64,000 bases of DNA, taken from the NCBI GenBank assembly GCA_016720655.1, contig JADKKE010000003.1:238077-302076 (forward strand). The letters are read 5' to 3'. The stretch comes from Bacteroidota bacterium. GTDB lineage: Bacteria > Bacteroidota > Bacteroidia > AKYH767-A > 2013-40CM-41-45. The notes below the pieces were generated by a model. That model ran no database searches. It was not told the origin of the DNA and saw nothing but the letters and a program-made list of their open reading frames with translations. The position numbers and the translations under genes are program-made. Shown here piece after piece: positions 60,634 to 64,000 of the stretch; within the stretch, counting starts at the first letter, position 1; every line of letters begins with the position of its first letter.

Positions 60634-60771
60634 TTAACCTACTCCTTGATTTGACTGAAGCTTGCTTTTAGAAATTCTGCCTTTTACAGATTTTCCACCA
60701 ACGATAGCTTTAGCTTCTGTTTTAGAAAGTCTCTTTCCAACTGGGCTTTTTGTAGTTTTTGAAGTTTTCAT
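60634..60771 (-). CDS. 45-aa basic peptide with double-glycine leader-like motif
   Basis: Reads MKTSKTTKSPVGKRLSKTEA, then KAIVGG, then KSVKGRISKSKLQSNQGVG. The segment LSKTEAKAIVGG (15-26) resembles the LSxxEmxxIxGG leader consensus of Bacteroidota peptide-natural-product and bacteriocin-type precursors cleaved after Gly-Gly by C39 peptidase transporters. The remaining 19 residues would be a basic core with no Cys. A strong terminator follows, supporting a real transcript. No transporter, peptidase or modification enzyme is visible nearby. The motif match could be coincidental in a small DNA- or RNA-binding protein. Confidence 0.6.
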   Translation of the reverse strand: MKTSKTTKSPVGKRLSKTEAKAIVGGKSVKGRISKSKLQSNQGVG

Positions 60772-61107
60772 GATATTGTGTATTAATGGTAGTGCTTACT
60801 CTTTTGATCCCTGGTTTTGAAGGGGAGGATTTTCAGCTTTCTCCTCGAATTCTATTTATATTAGATTGTTGATTAAAATGCTTTTTGTAATTGATGACTC
60901 TAAGATACTATCCGGACAGGGCCGGAATCAATCCAAAGTGTATAAGTGGCGGTTATTCTGGATAAGTGGCAGAATAGCGCAGTTTTGTGTCAGTTCTGAA
61001 AATACTAATAAATCCAATTTTGATTTTATTATCAAGCTCATGATGTTGAATAGGCCAAGTCTATCCAGTTACGGCTGCATCTGTACGTACACAAACACAA
61101 GGACCTC

Positions 61108-61370
61108 CGCACTGCAGGGTCAACATGTCAATATCACAAGAATCACTTAACTCAACACAGCTTGTCAACATGATATCAAAACCAACAACATACTTCAGCA
61201 CTGTAGGATCAACACTATTTTTATCCCAACTAACACCGTACTGCAGCACCGCAGAAGGAACAAGTCTGTAACATAACCAACACAGTACCCCAGCCCCGGA
61301 GGGGCGATATGTCTATATCACAACAAGAACCGACCGCTCAAGCCCCGTATGGGGCGACATGTATGCTTTT
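61108..61370. repeat. Degenerate REP-like repeat array
   Basis: Four related units with a short palindrome followed by a conserved tail. GCCCCGGAGGGGCGATATGT (61293) and GCCCCGTATGGGGCGACATG (61342) are palindromic (GCCCC/GGGGC). GCACTGCAGGGTCAACATGTC (in part) at about 61111 and GCACTGTAGGATCAACAC at about 61199 are decayed versions. The tails share TATATCACAA-type sequence. Typical of dispersed intergenic repeats in Bacteroidota; no gene is supported in 60772-61560. Confidence 0.75.
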
Positions 61371-61381
61371 AAGACTGACTC

Positions 61382-61427
61382 GTCCTGAAATAGGTTTACA
61401 CTAAAAAGTGTAAACCTATTTCAGGAC
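61382..61427. repeat. Perfect 21-bp inverted repeat with 4-base loop
   Basis: Left arm 61382-61402 begins GTCCTGAAATAGG, right arm 61407-61427 ends CCTATTTCAGGAC, and the loop is AAAA. It is not followed by a T tract on either strand, so it is not a typical terminator. It looks like two insertion-sequence ends lying back to back; family not assigned. Confidence 0.85.
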
Positions 61428-61574
61428 AAGACACTTTGTGCAAATCCTGATGAAATGACCCAAAAGCACAAAAAAGAAAGAATTGCTTTCTTGCTATTCA
61501 CGATGAATAATTTTTTATTCGGGTATCACTGATCGAGTAATTCCAAATCTTTAATCGAATTGGAATTCATCGAA

Positions 61575-63355
61575 TTATTGTTTAATAAATTTTTGAGTAC
61601 TGATTGTTTTATCGATTTTCATTTGAATAAAATAAATGCCACTTTCAAATTTGCTTACATCAATTGCCGATTGTATACTTTCCATTCCTGAAGAATACAC
61701 AATTTCGCCAAGTACATTCAGTATTGAAATTTCATTCAATTTGCCCAGAGCGGGAGTTTTAGTATTGGCAAGTCGGATAGTCAATTCAGAACGTGTCGGA
61801 TTAGGATACAAATAAAACTGATTTCCTGCAGTGGATACTTCGTCTATGCCTATTGACGTATATCCATAGCTTGCTACAAAAATATCCGGCCATGTCGTGC
61901 TTGTTCCGCTATTCATGAGGTTGTGCAAACCTGCTCCGGGGTCGAGATCAATCGTGTCTGTTGAGAAATATCCAGTCCATCCAAGTTTGTTCGCTGACAA
62001 TGCGCAAAGGCCCAAACCGAATTCATATCCATTGCCAGAAAGTGCGAATGCGTCAACAAAATTTCCATCTGCATCATACTGTGCCAGGTAGGCATCAGCA
62101 GCCGGAGCGCCAATCAATTCAAAAGTATCCGGACCCGGATCAAAATCAACAGTGTTCCCAAAATTCCCGGAGATAAAAACATCATCTGTTGCACTAACCA
62201 TGATATCCTGTACAGTTTCTGAGTTCAATGCTCCTGCACTGAAAACCCATTGGAAAACACCGGCATTGTCCAGCTTCAACACAAACAAATCCTGAACACC
62301 ATTCGTAAAAAGATAATGTGTTCCGGCTCCCGGATCGAAATCAACAGAATCGCTATTGAAATATCCACCTGTGTAAATGTTTCCATTGTTGTCACATGCA
62401 ATTGCAAAACCCTTATCTCCACCATTGGCACCAATTCTATGGGCCCACTGATAAATTCCACTACTGTTATATTTGGCAATAAATATATCCGCGCTACCTG
62501 CAGAACTTAAATATTGCGTTGCTGCTCCGGGATCAAAGTCTACATTGCTGTTGCTGAAATTTCCAGTAATAAATACATTTCCTGAATTGTCGGTAGTGAT
62601 ATATTGTCCGCGGTCACTCTGCGTTCCTCCGATACCAAAAGCCCATTGCAATGCTCCCGATGCCGGATTGTAACTTGCGACATAAATATCAGATTCAATA
62701 AATGGAGTGGATCTGTTTTGGATGTATGTAGGATTGTTGGGATCCAGGTTAAGTGAATCACTGTCAAAGGAACCGGAGAGCAGCAGAGAATTGCTGTTGC
62801 CATCAAAAGCCAATCGCGCACCATTGTCACTTTCACTGCCACCAAAAGTATTCACCCAGCCGAAATTTCCATTTGCATCGAATTTCGCCAGGAAGATATC
62901 AATTCCGCCATTGCTGCTGTGATTCTCAATAGCACTTCCCGGGTCAAAATCAATCGTTGATTCAAAACTCCCTGTGATGTATACATTATTTGTTGGGTCA
63001 ATTTTCACACTCATCACAGCATCGTCTCCAGATCCACCGATACTGATTGCCCATTGTAATACTCCCGCCGGATTGTATTTCGCAAGAAAACCATCAATCC
63101 CACCGACGCTGGTTAAATTCATTGTCAAGGGGCACTTGGATCCATGTCAACATAAAATTCAAATGAACCGGCTACATAATAATTTCCGGTAGAATCCGCT
63201 GCGATGGAATACGCATTATCGCTTCCGGTATTGCCTATAGAGAAAGCGTTTTGGTAAGTGAATTGAGCATTTGCAAAATGACCACAATATTGTAGAATGA
63301 AGAATAAAATTGCACTTCTGAAAACTGTAGGATGAATGAGTAGAGGGGTTTTCAT
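61575..63355 (-). CDS. Secreted SBBP-repeat (beta-propeller) protein with T9SS sorting domain (one-base frameshift)
   Basis: About 593 residues. Signal peptide (MKTPLLIHPTVFRSAILFFI ... HFANAQ). The first 76 residues end DMDPSAP-stop at 63128; adding one C to the CCCC run gives PLTMNLTSVGGIDGFLAKY in the next frame. Then about eight repeats of the type GDDAVMSVKIDPTNNVYITG / FDPGSA / DIFLAKFDANGNFGW, characteristic of SBBP propeller proteins. The C terminus (FYLYPNPTRSELTIRL ... FESGIYFIQMKID) is a T9SS type A domain. Surface or secreted; ligand unknown. Confidence 0.87.
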
Positions 63356-63498
63356 TTTATGTTTTTTAAATGATTGAATAGTATTCAGGAAATCGATTGG
63401 AGGGTTTTAAAAAAAGGAACAAGAATCAGGAAATGGGGGATAATTATCATGATCCCATTTGGTTCACAAATTATTACTAATGAATCGAATTGAGCTCA

Positions 63499-63843
63499 TT
63501 ATTTGAGATGATCTTTCAAACAAACAGCCCATTCTTTCATCAATTCTATATTCTTTTTTGAGAATTTCCTTAATACAATTGGCTTGTCTTCAATTTTTTC
63601 AGGATCTGATTTTTCAGTTAGTCTCAAATGGCTTTGAACAAAAATTGAATCAACAGAAGTTCTGGATAAATCTTCAAGATTGCTCTTCTGAAGTTTGTAA
63701 AAGCTTATCGTTTGTCCCTTAATTCCGGAATAGTCATCCTCACATGTTGACTCGATTGAACTTCCATTGGCAAGGTAAAAGATGATTTTGTCGCCTTTTT
63801 TAAAATCGGTCGATTCTTTAAAGTGATCTTTGCTTGTCCACAA
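63499..63843 (-). CDS. Unrecognised protein, 5' end uncertain
   Basis: 114 residues from a TTG at 63843, with no ATG available in frame. The frame extends a few codons upstream (GEPYFYL) to a TAG, so the true 5' end may lie in another frame after an indel. Sequence is hydrophilic, with a KKGDKIIFYLANGSSIEST segment suggesting a small beta-rich domain and a C-terminal helix (NIELMKEWAVCLKDHLK). No family recognised. Upstream sequence to the window end gives no clear gene. Confidence 0.45.
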   Translation of the reverse strand: MWTSKDHFKESTDFKKGDKIIFYLANGSSIESTCEDDYSGIKGQTISFYKLQKSNLEDLSRTSVDSIFVQSHLRLTEKSDPEKIEDKPIVLRKFSKKNIELMKEWAVCLKDHLK

Positions 63844-64000
63844 ATAAAAGTATGGTTCACCCCGGCCCTTACAAAACTAACGAACGCAATGAATGCAAAG
63901 GGAGCTTCGTAAATGTTATTGGCTTCGTCGTGAAGTGATGTTGGAAGGATTTGTGATCGGGAATTGTATTCGAAGCATTTTGTGCAACCATTCAATATGC

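Noticed and set aside
60866..61150. Plus-strand 94-aa ORF in the repeat region
   Set aside because: Composition is random, it overlaps the repeats, and there is no promoter or family feature.
61061..61249. Minus-strand 62-aa Cys-containing ORF resembling a peptide precursor
   Set aside because: It lies inside the degenerate REP-like repeats, has no start context, leader or terminator, and its Cys codons come from repeat sequence.
63705..63995. Minus-strand 96-aa ORF at the window edge
   Set aside because: Overlaps the 63499-63843 ORF in another frame and includes sequence resembling intergenic repeats; at most it may contribute a frameshifted 5' end.

Overview
The window looks like a chromosomal segment of a Bacteroidota bacterium, probably of the Sphingobacteriia/Chitinophagia/Flavobacteriia side. 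The reasons are: several secreted proteins with type IX secretion system (T9SS) C-terminal sorting domains, one CHU_C (type B) sorting domain, a GLPGLI-family protein beside an outer-membrane beta-barrel protein, a CCDC81-like HU/SPOR protein, AT-rich leaders without clear Shine-Dalgarno sites, and several TAnnTTTG-type -7 promoter boxes. There is no rRNA, prophage, CRISPR array or intact insertion sequence. One tRNA with a CAU anticodon is present.

Layout. 1-6.4 kb holds the end of a Kdp potassium-uptake operon: kdpB (5' cut), kdpC, a porin, a KdpD N-terminal sensor, and a heavily frameshifted histidine kinase. 6.5-14 kb is a block of five T9SS cargo proteins. 14.3-17.4 kb is the plsX / rpmF / DUF177 cluster with a divergent plsC. 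17.5-23 kb holds a bacilliredoxin, a 145-aa protein that is little more than a type B sorting domain, two single-domain response regulators, tadA, a beta-barrel protein and aspS. 23.3-32.4 kb holds an alpha-2-macroglobulin lipoprotein with an intact thioester motif, its usual partner pbpC, and a convergent Ala-Glu epimerase-like enolase-superfamily gene. 32.4-38 kb holds a 23-aa Lys/Ala-only peptide gene with its own promoter and terminator, a PAS histidine kinase, methylmalonyl-CoA epimerase, a HAD hydrolase, an SdiA-regulated-like lipoprotein and the tRNA. 38-42 kb holds a beta-barrel protein, a PAP2-like membrane protein, rpoN and the HU/SPOR protein. 42.1-45.8 kb is a minus-strand stress-type cluster (MarR, pirin, nitroreductase, Fe-S protein, OsmC, a small isomerase-like protein, YceI) headed by a promoter overlapped by a palindrome. 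45.8-49.6 kb holds trpS, an acyl-CoA carboxylase beta subunit and a beta-barrel protein. 49.8-56.7 kb is a signalling block: a sigma-54-dependent regulator, a hybrid kinase with receiver and HPt domains, and an OmpR-type two-component pair. 56.8-60.4 kb holds the GLPGLI and outer-membrane beta-barrel pair. 60.5-64 kb is repeat-rich and holds a 45-aa gene with a double-glycine leader-like motif, degenerate REP-like repeats, a 21-bp inverted repeat, another T9SS protein and an unrecognised gene at the edge.

Many genes are interrupted by single-base indels, often in short homopolymers. In nearly every case the expected family sequence continues at once in another frame, so most are probably sequence errors and those genes are annotated as single frameshifted CDSs. 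The kinase beside kdpD is the exception: it carries at least seven indels in about 0.7 kb and could be a true pseudogene.
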